Shown here: positions 40,866-53,627 of the stretch, one piece after another
How positions within the stretch are numbered: position 1 is the first letter of the stretch
How the letters are laid out: every line of letters begins with the position of its first letter
NCBI GenBank assembly: GCA_033782935.1
Contig: JAWQEG010000369.1
Location: forward strand, 315,501-379,500
DNA length: 64,000 nucleotides
Direction of reading: 5' to 3'
Source: Petrolisthes cinctipes
Lineage: Eukaryota; Arthropoda; Malacostraca; Decapoda; Porcellanidae
Program-made: the position numbers and the translations under genes
The notes under the pieces: generated by a model
What the model was told of the DNA's origin: nothing
What the model saw: the letters and a program-made list of their open reading frames with translations, nothing else
Databases searched by the model: none

Positions 40866-43342
40866 GACCCAAAAATATCGAATTTTCAAGTGTTTTGAGC
40901 CTGAATTTGGGATATAAACGGGTACAGAAGATGCTTACACGTATTGACTTTGGGCACCTAAAATATCGATTTTCAGCATGTTTTGTGCCTGTAAATTGAA
41001 AATACTCTAACACGGAGTAGGCATGTACAGATCGCTTCTGGGACCCAAAAATGTTGAATTTTCTGGTGTTTTGAGCCAGAATTTGAGATATAAACGGGTA
41101 CTGAAGATGCATGCACATATCGACTTTTTGCACCTAAAATATCGATTTTAAGCATGTTTTGGGCCTGTATTTTGAAAATACTCTAACAGGGAGTAGGCAT
41201 GTACAGGTAGCTTCTGGTACACAAAAATATCGAAATTTCGAGTGTTTTGAGCCTGAATTTGGGATATAAACGGGTACAGAAGATGCATGCACATATCGAA
41301 TTTGTGCACCTAAAATATCGATTTTCAGCATGTTTTGGGCCTGTATTTTGAAAATACTCTAACAGGGAGTAGGCATGTACAGATCGCTTCTGGGACCCAA
41401 AAATATCGAATTTTCGGGAGTTTTGAGCCTGAATTTTAAATATAAACGGGTTCAGAAGATGCATGAACATATCGACTTTAGACACTTAAAATATCAATTT
41501 TTTAATGTTTTGGGCCTATATTTTGAAAACATTCCAGCACTGAGTAGGCATGTACAGATCGCTTCATGGAACGGAAAGTTTTGAATTTTCGGGTGTTTTG
41601 AGCCTGAATTTGAGATATAAACGGGTACAGAAGATCCATGCACATATCGACTTTGGACACCTAAAATATCGATTTTTAGCATGTTTTGAGCCTATATTTT
41701 GAAAACATTCTAGCACTGAGTAGGCATGCACAGATCGCTGCGGGGACCCCAAAATATTGATTTTCGGGTGTTTTGAGCCTGAATTTGGGATATAAACGGG
41801 TACTTTAGATGCATGCACATATCGACTTTAGACACTTAAAATATCGATTTTTAGCATGTTTTAAGCCTATATTTTTAAAATATTCCAGCACTGAGTAGGC
41901 ATGTACAGATCGCTTCTGGAACCCCAAAAAATCGATTTTTAGAGTGTTTTAAACCTTAATTTGGGATGTAAACGTGTACAGAAGATGCTTGCACATATCG
42001 ACTTTGGACACCTAAAATATCGATTTTTAGCATGTTTTGTGCCAATATTTTGAAAATATTCTAGCACTGAGTAGGCATGTACAGATCGCTTCTGGGACCC
42101 AAAAATATTGAATTTACGAGTGTTTTGAGCCTGAATTTGAGATATAAACGGGTACAGAAGATGCATGCACATATCGCCTTTTTGCACCTAAAATATCGAT
42201 TTTGAACATGTTTTGGGTCTGTATCTTGAAAACATTCTAGCAAGGAGTAGGCATGTACAGGTCGCTTCTGGGACCCAAAAATATCGAATTTTCGAGTGTT
42301 TTAAACCTGAATTTGGGATGTAAACGGGTACAGAAGATGCATGCACATATCGACTTTGGGCACCCAAAATATCGATTTTTAGCACGTTTTGGGCCTATAT
42401 TGTGAAAATATTATAGCACTAAGTAGGCATTTACAGATCGCTTCTGGGACCAAAAAATATCGAATTTTCGGTTATTTTGAGCCTGAATTTGGGATATAAA
42501 CGGATACAGAAGATGCATGCACATATCGACTTTGCGCACCCAAAATATCGATTTTTAGCACGTTTTGGGCCTATATTTTGAAAATATTATAGAACTAAGT
42601 AGGCATGTACAGATCGCTTCTGGGACCAAAAAATATCGAATTTTCAGGGTATTTTGAGCCTGAATTTGGGATATAAACGGATACAGAAGATGCATACACA
42701 TATTGACTTTGTGCACCTACAATATCGATTTTCAGCATGTTTTGTGCCAATATTTTGAAAATATTCTAGCACTGAGTAGGCATGTACAGATCGCTTCTGG
42801 GACCCAAAAATATTGAATTTACGAGTGTTTTGAGCCTGAATTTGTGATATAAACGGGTACAGAAGATGCATGCACATATCGCCTTTTTGCACCTAAAATA
42901 TCGATTTTGAACATGTTTTGCGTCTGTATCTTGAAAACATTCTAGCAAGGAGTAGGCATGTACAGGTCGCTTCTGGGTCCCAAAAATATCGAATTTTCGA
43001 GTGTTTTAAACCTGAATTTGGGATGTAAACGGGTACAGAAGATGCATGCACATATCGACTTCTTGCACCCAAAATATCGATTTTTAGCAAGTTTTGGGCC
43101 TATATTTTGAAAATATTATAGCACTAAGTAGGCATGCATAGATCGCTTCTGGGACCAAAAAAAATCGAATTTTCGGGTGTTTTGAGCCTGAATTTGGGAT
43201 ATAAACGGATACAGAAGATGCATGCACATATCGACTTTGTACACCTACAATATCGATTTTCAGCATGTTTTGGGCCTGTATTTTGAAAATACTCAAACAG
43301 GGAGTAGGCATGTACAGATCGCTTCTGGGACCCAAAAATATC
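40866..43342 (+). repeat. Irregular segment with a 4-monomer repeat (705 bp)
   Basis: About 42030-42460 and 42735-43165 match at 705 bp (4 x 176 plus 1), sharing GTGCCAATATTTTG, GAATTTACGAGTG, CGCCTTTTTGCACC and TACAGGTCGCTTC. A further single-monomer similarity joins about 42360-42500 and 42537-42670 (ATTATAG with CTAAGTAGGCA). The left part holds a diverged monomer described separately at 41487-41585. No larger unit is clear. Confidence 0.78.
41487..41585 (+). repeat. Diverged monomer type with GGAACGGAAAG
   Basis: Half B here reads ATCAATTTTTTAATG, with 1 bp missing and the AGC of TTAGCATG lost, and CATTCCAGCACTGAG. The following half A opens GGAACGGAAAGTTTTGAA instead of GGGACCCAAAAATATCGAA, the best conserved part of the monomer elsewhere. 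Matching copies lie near 43960-44047, 45718-45807, 46423-46510 and 48180-48269, and none was seen outside 41-48.3 kb. It is a private marker of this part of the array. Confidence 0.88.
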
Positions 43343-45805
43343 GAATTTTCGGGGGTTTTGAGCCTGAATTTGTGATATAAACGGGTACAGAAGATGCATG
43401 AACATATCGACTTCTTGCACCTAAAATATCGATTTTGAGCATGTTTTGGGTCTGTATCTTGAATACATTCTAGCAAGGAGTAGGCGTGTACAGATCGCTT
43501 CTGGGACCCAAAAATATCGAATTTTCGGGTGTTTTGAGCCTGAATTTGAGATATAAACAGGTACAAAAGATGCATGCACATATCGAATTTGGGAACCCAA
43601 AATATCGATTTTTAACACGTTTTAGGCCTATATTTAGAAAATATTATAGCACTAAGTAGGCATGTACAGATCGCTTCTGGGACCCAAAAATATTGAATTT
43701 TCGGGTGATTTGAGCCTGAATTTGGGATATATACGGATACAGAAGATGCATACACATATCGACTTTGTGCACCTAAAATATCGATTTTCAGCATGTTTTT
43801 GGCCTGTATTTTGAAAATACTCTAACAGGGAGTAGGCATGTACAGATCGCTTCTGGGACCCAAAAATATCGAATTTTCGGGTGTTTTGAGCCTGAATTTT
43901 AAATATAAACGGGTACAAAAGATGCATGAACATATCGACTTTAGTCACTTAAAATATCAATTTTTTAATGTTTTGGGCTTATATTTTAAAAACATTCCAG
44001 CACTGAGTAGGCATGTACAGATCGCTTCAGGGAACGGAAAGTTTTGAATTTTCGGGTGTTTTGAGCCTGAATTTGAAATATAAACGGGTACAGAAGATCC
44101 ATGCACATATCGACTTTGGACACCTAAAATATCGATTTTTATCATGTTTTGAGCCTATATTTTGAAAAAATTCTAGCACTGAGTAGGAATGCACAGATCG
44201 CTTCTGGGACCGCAAAATATTGATTTTCAGGTGTTTTGAGCTTGAATTTGGGATATAAACGAGTACAGAAGATGCATGCACATATCGACTTTGTGCACCT
44301 AAAATATCGATTTTTAGCATGATTTGGGCACATATATTGAAAAAATTCTAGCACTGGGTAAGCATGTACAGATCGCTTTTGGGACCCAAAAATATTCGAA
44401 TTTTCGGGTGTTTTGAGCCTGAATTTTAGATATAAACGGGTACAGAAGATGAATGCACATATCGACTTTGGACACATTAAATATCGATTTTTAGCATGTT
44501 TTGAGCCTATATTTTGAAAAAAATTCTAGCACTGAGTAGGCATGTACAGATCGCTTCTGGGACCCAAAAATGTTGAATTTTCGGATATTTTGAGCCTGAA
44601 TTTGAGTTATAAACGGGTACTGAAGATGCATGCACATATCGACTTTTTGCACCTAAAATATCGATTTTGATTATGTTTTGGGTCTGTATTTTGAAAACAT
44701 TCTAGCAAGGAGTAGGCATGTACAGATCGCTTCTGTGACCCAAAAATATCGAATTTTTGAGTGTTTTAAACCTGAATTTAGGATATAAACGGGTACAGAA
44801 GATGCATTCACATATCGACTTTGGGCACCCAAAATATCGATTTTGAGCCTGTTTTGGGCCTGTATTTTTAAAATACTCTAACACGGAGTAGGCATGTACA
44901 GATCGCTTCTGGTACACAAAAATATCGAATTTTCGAGTGTTTTGAGCCTGAATTTGGGAAATAAACGAGTACAGAAGATGCATACACATATTAACTTTGG
45001 GCACCTAAAATATCGATTTTAAGCATGTTTTGGGCCTGTATATTGAAAATACTCTAACACGGAGTAGGCATGTACAGATCGCTTATGGGACCCAAAAATA
45101 TCGAATTTTCGGGTGTTCTGAACCTGAATTTGAGATATAAACGGGTACAGAAGATGCATGCACATATCGATTTTAGGCACCTAAAATATTGATTTTCAGC
45201 ATGTTTTGGGCCTGTATCTTGAAAATACTCTAACACGGAGTAGGCATGTACAGATTGCTTCTGGGACCCAAAAATATCGAATTTTCGGGTGTTTTGAGCC
45301 TGAATTTGGGAAATAAACGGGTATAGAAGATAAATACACATATTGACTTTGGGCACCTAAAATATTAATTTCCAGCATGTTTTGCGCCTGTATTTTGAAA
45401 ATACTCTAACACGGAGTAGGCATGTACAGATCGCTTCTGGGAACCAAAAATATCGAATTTTCGGGTGTTTTGAGCCTGAATTTGAGATATAAACGGGTGC
45501 AGAAGATACATGCACATATCGACTTTTTGCACTTAAAATATCGATTTTTAGCATGTTTTGGGCCCATATATTGAAACAATTCTAGCACTGAGTAGGCATG
45601 TACAGATCGCTTCTGGGACCCAAAAATATCGAATTTTCAAGTGTTTTGAGCCTGAATTTGGGATATAAACGGGTACAGAAGATGCATGAACATATCAACT
45701 TTAGACACTTAAAATATCGATTTTTTAATGTTTTGGGCCTATATTTTGAAAACATTCCAGCAATGAGTAGGCATGTACAGATAGCTTCAGGGAACGGAAA
45801 GTTTT
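43343..45805 (+). repeat. Second 14-mer HOR (2463 bp), copy 1
   Basis: Aligns with 45806-48268 at 2463 bp, then at 2462 bp after a 1-bp insertion near 44395 (ATATTCGAA). About eight differences were found, so identity is near 99.7%. It contains two of the GGAACGGAAAG monomers and a run of older monomers with GGTGCAGAAGATACATG and AATATTAATTTCC. Its monomer order differs from the 24-38 kb HOR, so the equal monomer number is probably coincidence. Confidence 0.92.
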
Positions 45806-48268
45806 GAATTTTCGGGGGTTTTGAGCCTGAATTTGTGATATAAACGGGTACAGAAGATGCATGAACATATCGACTTCTTGCACCTAAAATATCGATTTTA
45901 AGCATGTTTTGGGTCTGTATCTTGAATACATTCTAGCAAGGAGTAGGCGTGTACAGATCGCTTCTGGGACCCAAAAATATCGAATTTTCGGGTGTTTTGA
46001 GCCTGAATTTGAGATATAAACAGGTACAAAAGATGCATGCACATATCGAATTTGGGAACCCAAAATATCGATTTTTAACACGTTTTAGGCCTATATTTAG
46101 AAAATATTGTAGCACTAAGTAGGCATGTACAGATCGCTTCTGGGACCCAAAAATATTGAATTTTCGGGTGATTTGAGCCTGAATTTGGGATATATACGGA
46201 TACAGAAGATGCATACACATATCGACTTTGTGCACCTAAAATATCGATTTTCAGCATGTTTTTGGCCTGTATTTTGAAAATACTCTAACAGGGAGTAGGC
46301 ATGTACAGATCGCTTCTGGGACCCAAAAATATCGAATTTTCGGGTATTTTGAGCCTGAATTTTAAATATAAACGGGTACAAAAGATGCATGAACATATCG
46401 ACTTTAGTCACTTAAAATATCAATTTTTTAATGTTTTGGGCTTATATTTTAAAAACATTCCAGCATTGAGTAGGCATGTACAGATCGCTTCAGGGAACGG
46501 AAAGTTTTGAATTTTCGGGTGTTTTGAGCCTGAATTTGAAATATAAACGGGTACAGAAGATCCATGCACATATCGACTTTGGACACCTAAAATATCGATT
46601 TTTATCATGTTTTGAGCCTATATTTTGAAAAAATTCTAGCACTGAGTAGGAATGCACAGATCGCTTCTGGGACCGCAAAATATTGATTTTCAGGTGTTTT
46701 GAGCTTGAATTTGGGATATAAACGAGTGCAGAAGATGCATGCACATATCGACTTTGTGCACCTAAAATATCGATTTTTAGCATGATTTGGGCCCATATAT
46801 TGAAAAAATTCTAGCACTGGGTAAGCATGTACAGATCGCTTTTGGGACCCAAAAATATCGAATTTTCGGGTGTTTTGAGCCTGAATTTTAGATATAAACG
46901 GGTACAGAAGATGAATGCACATATCGACTTTGGACACATTAAATATCGATTTTTAGCATGTTTTGAGCCTATATTTTGAAAAAAATTCTAGCACTGAGTA
47001 GGCATGTACAGATCGCTTCTGGGACCCAAAAATGTTGAATTTTCGGATATTTTGAGCCTGAATTTGAGTTATAAACGGGTACTGAAGATGCATGCACATA
47101 TCGACTTTTTGCACCTAAAATATCGATTTTGATTATGTTTTGGGTCTGTATTTTGAAAACATTCTAGCAAGGAGTAGGCATGTACAGATCGCTTCTGTGA
47201 CCCAAAAATATCGAATTTTTGAGTGTTTTAAACCTGAATTTAGGATATAAACGGGTACAGAAGATGCATTCACATATCGACTTTGGGCACCCAAAATATC
47301 GATTTTGAGCCTGTTTTGGGCCTGTATTTTTAAAATACTCTAACACGGAGTAGGCATGTACAGATCGCTTCTGGTACACAAAAATATCGAATTTTCGAGT
47401 GTTTTGAGCCTGAATTTGGGAAATAAACGAGTACAGAAGATGCATACACATATTAACTTTGGGCACCTAAAATATCGATTTTAAGCATGTTTTGGGCCTG
47501 TATATTGAAAATACTCTAACACGGAGTAGGCATGTACAGATCGCTTATGGGACCCAAAAATATCGAATTTTCGGGTGTTCTGAACCTGAATTTGAGATAT
47601 AAACGGGTACAGAAGATGCATGCACATATCGATTTTAGGCACCTAAAATATTGATTTTCAGCATGTTTTGGGCCTGTATCTTGAAAATACTCTAACACGG
47701 AGTAGGCATGTACAGATTGCTTCTGGGACCCAAAAATATCGAATTTTCGGGTGTTTTGAGCCTGAATTTGGGAAATAAACGGGTATAGAAGATAAATACA
47801 CATATTGACTTTGGGCACCTAAAATATTAATTTCCAGCATGTTTTGCGCCTGTATTTTGAAAATACTCTAACACGGAGTAGGCATGTACAGATCGCTTCT
47901 GGGAACCAAAAATATCGAATTTTCGGGTGTTTTGAGCCTGAATTTGAGATATAAACGGGTGCAGAAGATACATGCACATATCGACTTTTTGCACTTAAAA
48001 TATCGATTTTTAGCATGTTTTGGGCCCATATATTGAAACAATTCTAGCACTGAGTAGGCATGTACAGATCGCTTCTGGGACCCAAAAATATCGAATTTTC
48101 AAGTGTTTTGAGCCTGAATTTGGGATATAAACGGGTACAGAAGATGCATGAACATATCAACTTTAGACACTTAAAATATCGATTTTTTAATGTTTTGGGC
48201 CTATATTTTGAAAACATTCCAGCAATGAGTAGGCATGTACAGATCGCTTCAGGGAACGGAAAGTTTTG
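45806..48268 (+). repeat. Second 14-mer HOR, copy 2
   Basis: Tandem partner of 43343-45805. Both copies begin within GAATTTTCGGGGGTTTTGAG and end in the GGAACGGAAAG monomer, so the unit boundary sits at the TTTTGAATTTTCGGG following that motif. Private changes include 45901 (G to A) and 46112 (A to G). Confidence 0.92.
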
Positions 48269-49830
48269 AATTTTCGGGTGTTTTGAGCCTGAATTTGAGA
48301 TATAAAGGGGTACAGAAGATTCATGCACATATCGACTTTGGACACCTAAAATATCGATTTTTAGCATGTTTTGAGCCTATATTTTGAGAAAATTCTAGCA
48401 CTGAGTAAGAATGCACAGATCGCTTCTGGGACCGCAAAATATTGATTTTCGGGTGTTTTGAGCCTGAATTTGGGATATAAACGAGTACAGAAGATGCATG
48501 CACATATCGACTTTGTGCACCTAAAATATCGATTTTTAGCATGATTTGGGCCCATATATTGAAAAAATTCTAGCACTGAGTAAGCATGTACAGATCGCTT
48601 TTGGGACCCAAAAATATCAAATTTTCGGGTGTTTTGAGCCTGAATTTTAGATATAAACGGGTACAGAAGATGAATGCACATATCGACTTTGGACACATTA
48701 AATATCGATTTTTAGCATGTTTTGAGCCTATATTTTGAAAAAATTCTAGCACTGAGTAGGCATGTACAGATCGCTTCTGGGACCCAAAAATGTTGAATTT
48801 TCGGATATTTTGAGCCTGAATTTGAGATATAAACGGGTACTGAAGATGCATGCACATATCGACTTTTTGCACCTAAAACATCGATTTTGATTATGTTTTG
48901 GGTCTGTATCTTGAAAACATTCTAGTAAGGAGTAGGCATGTACAGATCGCTTCTGTGACCCAAAAATATCGAATTTTTGAGTGTTTTAAACCTGAATTTA
49001 GGATATAAACGGGTACAGAAGATGCATTCACATATCGACTTTGGGCACCCAAAATATCGATTTTGAGCCTGTTTTGGGCCTGTATTTTGAAAATACTCTA
49101 ACACGGAGTAGGCATGTACAGATCGCTTCTGGTACACAAAAATATCGAATTTTCGAGTGTTTTGAGCCTGAATTTGGGAAATAAACGAGTACAGAAGATG
49201 CATACACATATTAACTTTGGGCACCTAAAATATCGATTTTAAGCATGTTTTGGGCCTGTATATTGAAAATACTCTAACACGGAGTAGGCATGTACAGATC
49301 GCTTCTGGGACCCAAAAATATCGAATTTTCGGGTGTTCTGAACCTGAATTTGAGATATAAACGGGTACAGAAGATGCATGCACATATCGATTTTAGGCAC
49401 CTAAAATATTGATTTTCAGCATGTTTTGGGCCTGTATCTTGAAAATACTTTAACACGGAGTAGGCATGTACAGATTGCTTCTGGGACCCAAAAATATCGA
49501 ATTTTCGGGTGTTTTGAGCCTGAATTTGGGAAATAAACGAGTATAGAAGATAAATACACATATTGACTTTGGGCACCTAAAATATTAATTTCCAGCATGT
49601 TTTGGGCCTGTATTTTGAAAATACTCTTACACGGAGTAGGCATGTACAGATCGCTTCTGGGACCCAAAAATATCGAATTTTCGGGTGTTTTGAGTCTGAA
49701 TTTGAGATATAAACGGGTACAGAAGATGCATGCACATATCGATTTTTTGCATTTAAAATATCGATTTTTAGCATGTTTTAGGCCCATATTTTGAAAAAAT
49801 TCTAGCACTGAGTAGGCATGTACAGATCGC
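48269..49830 (+). repeat. Second 14-mer HOR, 10-mer derivative
   Basis: Matches copy 2 at an offset of about 1758 bp (10 monomers minus 2 bp), so four monomers at the start of the unit are missing and the repeat is re-entered in register. Homology fades at about 49830, where CTTCTAAGACCC begins. It is more diverged from copies 1 and 2 than they are from each other. Confidence 0.85.
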
Positions 49831-50029
49831 TTCTAAGACCCAAAAATATCGAATTTTCGGGTGTTTTGAGCCCGAATTTGAGATATAAACGGGTACAGAA
49901 GATGCATGCACATATCGACTTTGGGCACATAAAATATCGATTTTTAGCATGATTTGGGCCCATATATTGAAAAAAATTCTAGCACTGAGTAAGCATGTAC
50001 AGATCGCTTCTGGGACCCAAAAATATTGA

Positions 50030-51438
50030 ATTTTCGGGTGTTTTGAGCCTGAATTTGGGATATAAACGGGTACAGAAGATGAATACACATATTGACTTTG
50101 GGCAACTAAAATATCGATTTTCAGCATGTTTTGGGCCTGTATATTGAAAATACTCTAACACGGAGTAGGCATGTACAGATTGCTTCTGGGACCCAAAAAT
50201 ATCAAATTTTCGGGTGTTCTGAACCTGAATTTGAGATATAAACGGGTACAGAAGATGCATGCACATATCGACTTTGGGCACCTAAAATATTGATTTTCAG
50301 CATTTTTGGGGCCTGTATTTTGAAAATACACTAACACGGAGTAGGCTTGTACAGATCGCTTCTGGGACCCAAAAATATCGAATTTTCGGGTGTTTTGAGC
50401 CTGAATTTGATATATAAACGGGTACAGAAGATGCATGCACATATCGACTTTGGGCACATAAGATATCGATTTTTAGAATGATTTGGGCCCATATATTGAA
50501 AAAAATTCTAGCACTGAGTAAGCATGTACAGATCGCTTCTGGGACCCAAAAATATCGAATTTTCGGGTGTTTTGAGCCTGAATTTGGGATATAAACGGGT
50601 ACAGAAGATGAATACACATATTGACTTTGGGCAACTAAAATATCGATTTTCAGCATGTTTTGGGCCTGTATATTGAAAATACTCTACCACGGAGTATGCA
50701 TGTAAAGATCGCTTCTGGAACCCTAAATTTTCGAATTTTCGGGTGTTTTGAGCCTGAATTTGAGATATAAACGGGTACAGAAGATTCATGCACATATCGA
50801 CTTTAGACACCTAAAATATCGATTTTAATCATGTTTTGAGCCTATATTTTGAAAACATTCTAGCACTGAGTAGGCATGTACAGATCGCTTCTGGGACCCA
50901 AAAATATTGAATTTTCGGGTGTTTTGAGTCTGAATTTGAGATACAAACGGGTACTGAAGATGCATGAACATATCGACTTTGGACACCTAAAATATTGATT
51001 TTTAACATGTTTTGAGCCTATATTTTGAAAACATTCTAGCACTGAGAAGGCATGTACAGATTGCTTCTGGGACCCAAAAATATCGAATTTTTGGGTGTTT
51101 TGAGCCTGAATTTGAGATATAAACGGTTACTGAAGATGCATGCACATATCGACTTTTTACACCTAAAATATCGATTTTGAGCATGTTTTTGGTCTGTATC
51201 TTGAAAACATTCTAGCAAGGAGTAGGCATGTACAGATCGCTTCTGGGACCCAAAAATATCGAATTTTTGGGTGTTTTGAGCCTGAATTTGAGATATAAAC
51301 GGGTACAGAAGATGCATGCACATATTGACTTTGGACACATTATATTTCGATTTTTAGCATGTTTTGAGCTTATATTTTGAAAACATTCTAGCACTGAGTA
51401 GGCATGTACAGATTGCTTCTAAGACCCAAAAATATCGA
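50030..51438 (+). repeat. 8-mer duplication (1409 bp), copy 1
   Basis: Matches 51439-52847 at exactly 1409 bp, which is 8 x 176 plus 1; the extra base is in GAAAAAAATTC near 50504. Shared rare variants are CATTTTTGGGGCC, GTAGGCTTGTAC, AAGATATCGATTTTTAGAATG and CCCTAAATTTTCG. About eight differences were seen, for example 50196, 50274, 50410, 50563, 51058 and 51254. Confidence 0.9.
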
Positions 51439-52847
51439 ATTTTCGGGTGTTTTGAGCCTGAATTTGGGATATAAACGGGTACAGAAGATGAATACACATA
51501 TTGACTTTGGGCAACTAAAATATCGATTTTCAGCATGTTTTGGGCCTGTATATTGAAAATACTCTAACACGGAGTAGGCATGTACAGATTGCTTCTGGGA
51601 CCCAAAAATATCGAATTTTCGGGTGTTCTGAACCTGAATTTGAGATATAAACGGGTACAGAAGATGCATGCACATATCGACTTTAGGCACCTATAATATT
51701 GATTTTCAGCATTTTTGGGGCCTGTATTTTGAAAATACACTAACACGGAGTAGGCTTGTACAGATCGCTTCTGGGACCCAAAAATATCGAATTTTCGGGT
51801 GTTTTGAGCCTGAATTTGAGATATAAACGGGTACAGAAGATGCATGCACATATCGACTTTGGGCACATAAGATATCGATTTTTAGAATGATTTGGGCCCA
51901 TATATTGAAAAAAATTCTAGCACTGAGTAAGCATGTACAGATCGCTTCTGGGACCCAAAAATATCGAATTTTAGGGTGTTTTGAGCCTGAATTTGGGATA
52001 TAAACGGGTACAGAAGATGAATACACATATTGACTTTGGGCAACTAAAATATCGATTTTCAGCATGTTTTGGGCCTGTATATTGAAAATACTCTACCACG
52101 GAGTATGCATGTAAAGATCGCTTCTGGAACCCTAAATTTTCGAATTTTCGGGTGTTTTGAGCCTGAATTTGAGATATAAACGGGTACAGAAGATTCATGC
52201 ACATATCGACTTTAGACACCTAAAATATCGATTTTAATCATGTTTTGAGCCTATATTTTGAAAACATTCTAGCACTGAGTAGGCATGTACAGATCGCTTC
52301 TGGGACCCAAAAATATTGAATTTTCGGGTGTTTTGAGTCTGAATTTGAGATACAAACGGGTACTGAAGATGCATGAACATATCGACTTTGGACACCTAAA
52401 ATATTGATTTTTAACATGTTTTGAGCCTATATTTTGAAAACATTCTAGCACTGAGAAGGCATGTACAAATTGCTTCTGGGACCCAAAAATATCGAATTTT
52501 TGGGTGTTTTGAGCCTGAATTTGAGATATAAACGGTTACTGAAGATGCATGCACATATCGACTTTTTACACCTAAAATATCGATTTTGAGCATGTTTTTG
52601 GTCTGTATCTTGAAAACATTCTAGCAAGGAGTAGGCATGTACAGATCGCTTCTGGAACTCAAAAAATATCGAATTTTTGGGTGTTTTGAGCCTGAATTTG
52701 AGATATAAACGGGTACAGAAGATGCATGCACATATTGACTTTGGACACATTATATATCGATTTTTAGCATGTTTTGAGCCTATATTTTGAAAACATTCTA
52801 GCACTGAGTAGGCATGTACAGATTGCTTCTGGGACCCAAAAATATCG
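51439..52847 (+). repeat. 8-mer duplication (1409 bp), copy 2
   Basis: Direct tandem partner of 50030-51438, about 99.4% identical by my count. It ends where copy 1 would re-enter the GATGAATACACATATTG monomer but this copy continues as GAATTTTTGGGTG with GATGCATGCAC. Confidence 0.9.
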
Positions 52848-53182
52848 AATTTTTGGGTGTTTTGAGCCTGAATTTGAGATATAAACGGGTACAGAAGATG
52901 CATGCACATATCGACTTTGGACACATTAAATATCGATTTTTAGCATGTTTTGAGCCTATATTTTGAAAACATTCTAGCACTGAGTAGGCATGTACAGATC
53001 GCTTCTGGGACCCAAAAATGTTGAATTTTCGGGTATTTTGAGCCTGAATTTGAGATATAAACGGGTACTGAAGATGCATGAACATATCGACCTTTTGCAC
53101 TTAAAATATCGATTTTTAGCATGTTTTGGGCCCATATTTTGACAAAATTTTAGCACTGAGTAGGTATGTACAGATCGCTTCT

Positions 53183-53197
53183 GGGACCCAACCCAAA
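53183..53197 (+). repeat. 5-bp tandem duplication in the conserved GGGACCC region
   Basis: The usual GGGACCCAAAAAT reads GGGACCCAACCCAAAAAT, adding 5 bp by repeating CCCAA. It is the only such case noticed in the window and fits replication slippage. Confidence 0.9.
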
Positions 53198-53539
53198 AAT
53201 ATCGAATTTTCGGGTGTTTTGAGCCTGAATTTGAGATATAAACGGGTAAAAAAGATGCATGCACATATCGACTTTGGACACCTAAAATATCGATTTTTAG
53301 CATGTTTTGGCCCCATAACTTCAACATATTTTAGCACTCAGTAGGTATGTACAGATCGCTTCTGGGACCCAAAAATATCGAATTTTCGGGTTTTTTGAGC
53401 CTGAATTTGGGAAATAAACGGGTACAGAAGATGCATACACATATTGACTTTGGGCACCTAAAATATCGATTTTCAGCATGTTTTGTGCCTGTATATTGAA
53501 AATACTCTAACACGGAGTAGGCATGTACAGATCGCTTCT

Positions 53540-53627
53540 GGGACCCAAAAATATCGAATTTTCGGGTGTTCTGAACCTGAATTTGAGATATAAACGGGTA
53601 CAGAAGATGCATGCACATATCGACTTT
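53540..53627 (+). repeat. Half-monomer A (88 bp)
   Basis: This is the first half of the monomer. It aligns without gaps to half B, with 60 of 88 consensus positions identical by my count. The longest shared runs are AAAATATCGA, GTTTTG, GCCTG and GCATG, each exactly 88 bp from its partner. Half A is marked by TTTTCGGGTG, by ATAAACGGGTAC and by the TGCATGCA palindrome. Its A/T runs centre near 11, 20, 31, 43 and 52, about one helical turn apart, which suggests intrinsic curvature or rotational nucleosome positioning (inference). Confidence 0.85.

Noticed and set aside
41487..41585. Insertion of foreign sequence (GGAACGGAAAG block)
   Set aside because: The block keeps the 176-bp register and aligns to the monomer on both sides; it is a diverged monomer, not an insertion.
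53556..53566. Rho-independent terminators or bacterial promoters in CGAATTTTCG and TATAAA stretches
   Set aside because: These occur once per monomer in a eukaryote-type satellite; the dyads are too short for stable hairpins followed by U-tracts, and there are no genes to serve.
53579..53600. CENP-B box in the GAGATATAAACGGG stretch
   Set aside because: The stretch matches only 7 of the 9 essential positions (T, G, A and CGGG fit; the TC of TTCG does not). In TTCGAGATATAAACGGG variants, TTCG is 2 bp too far from CGGG. At most a distant resemblance.
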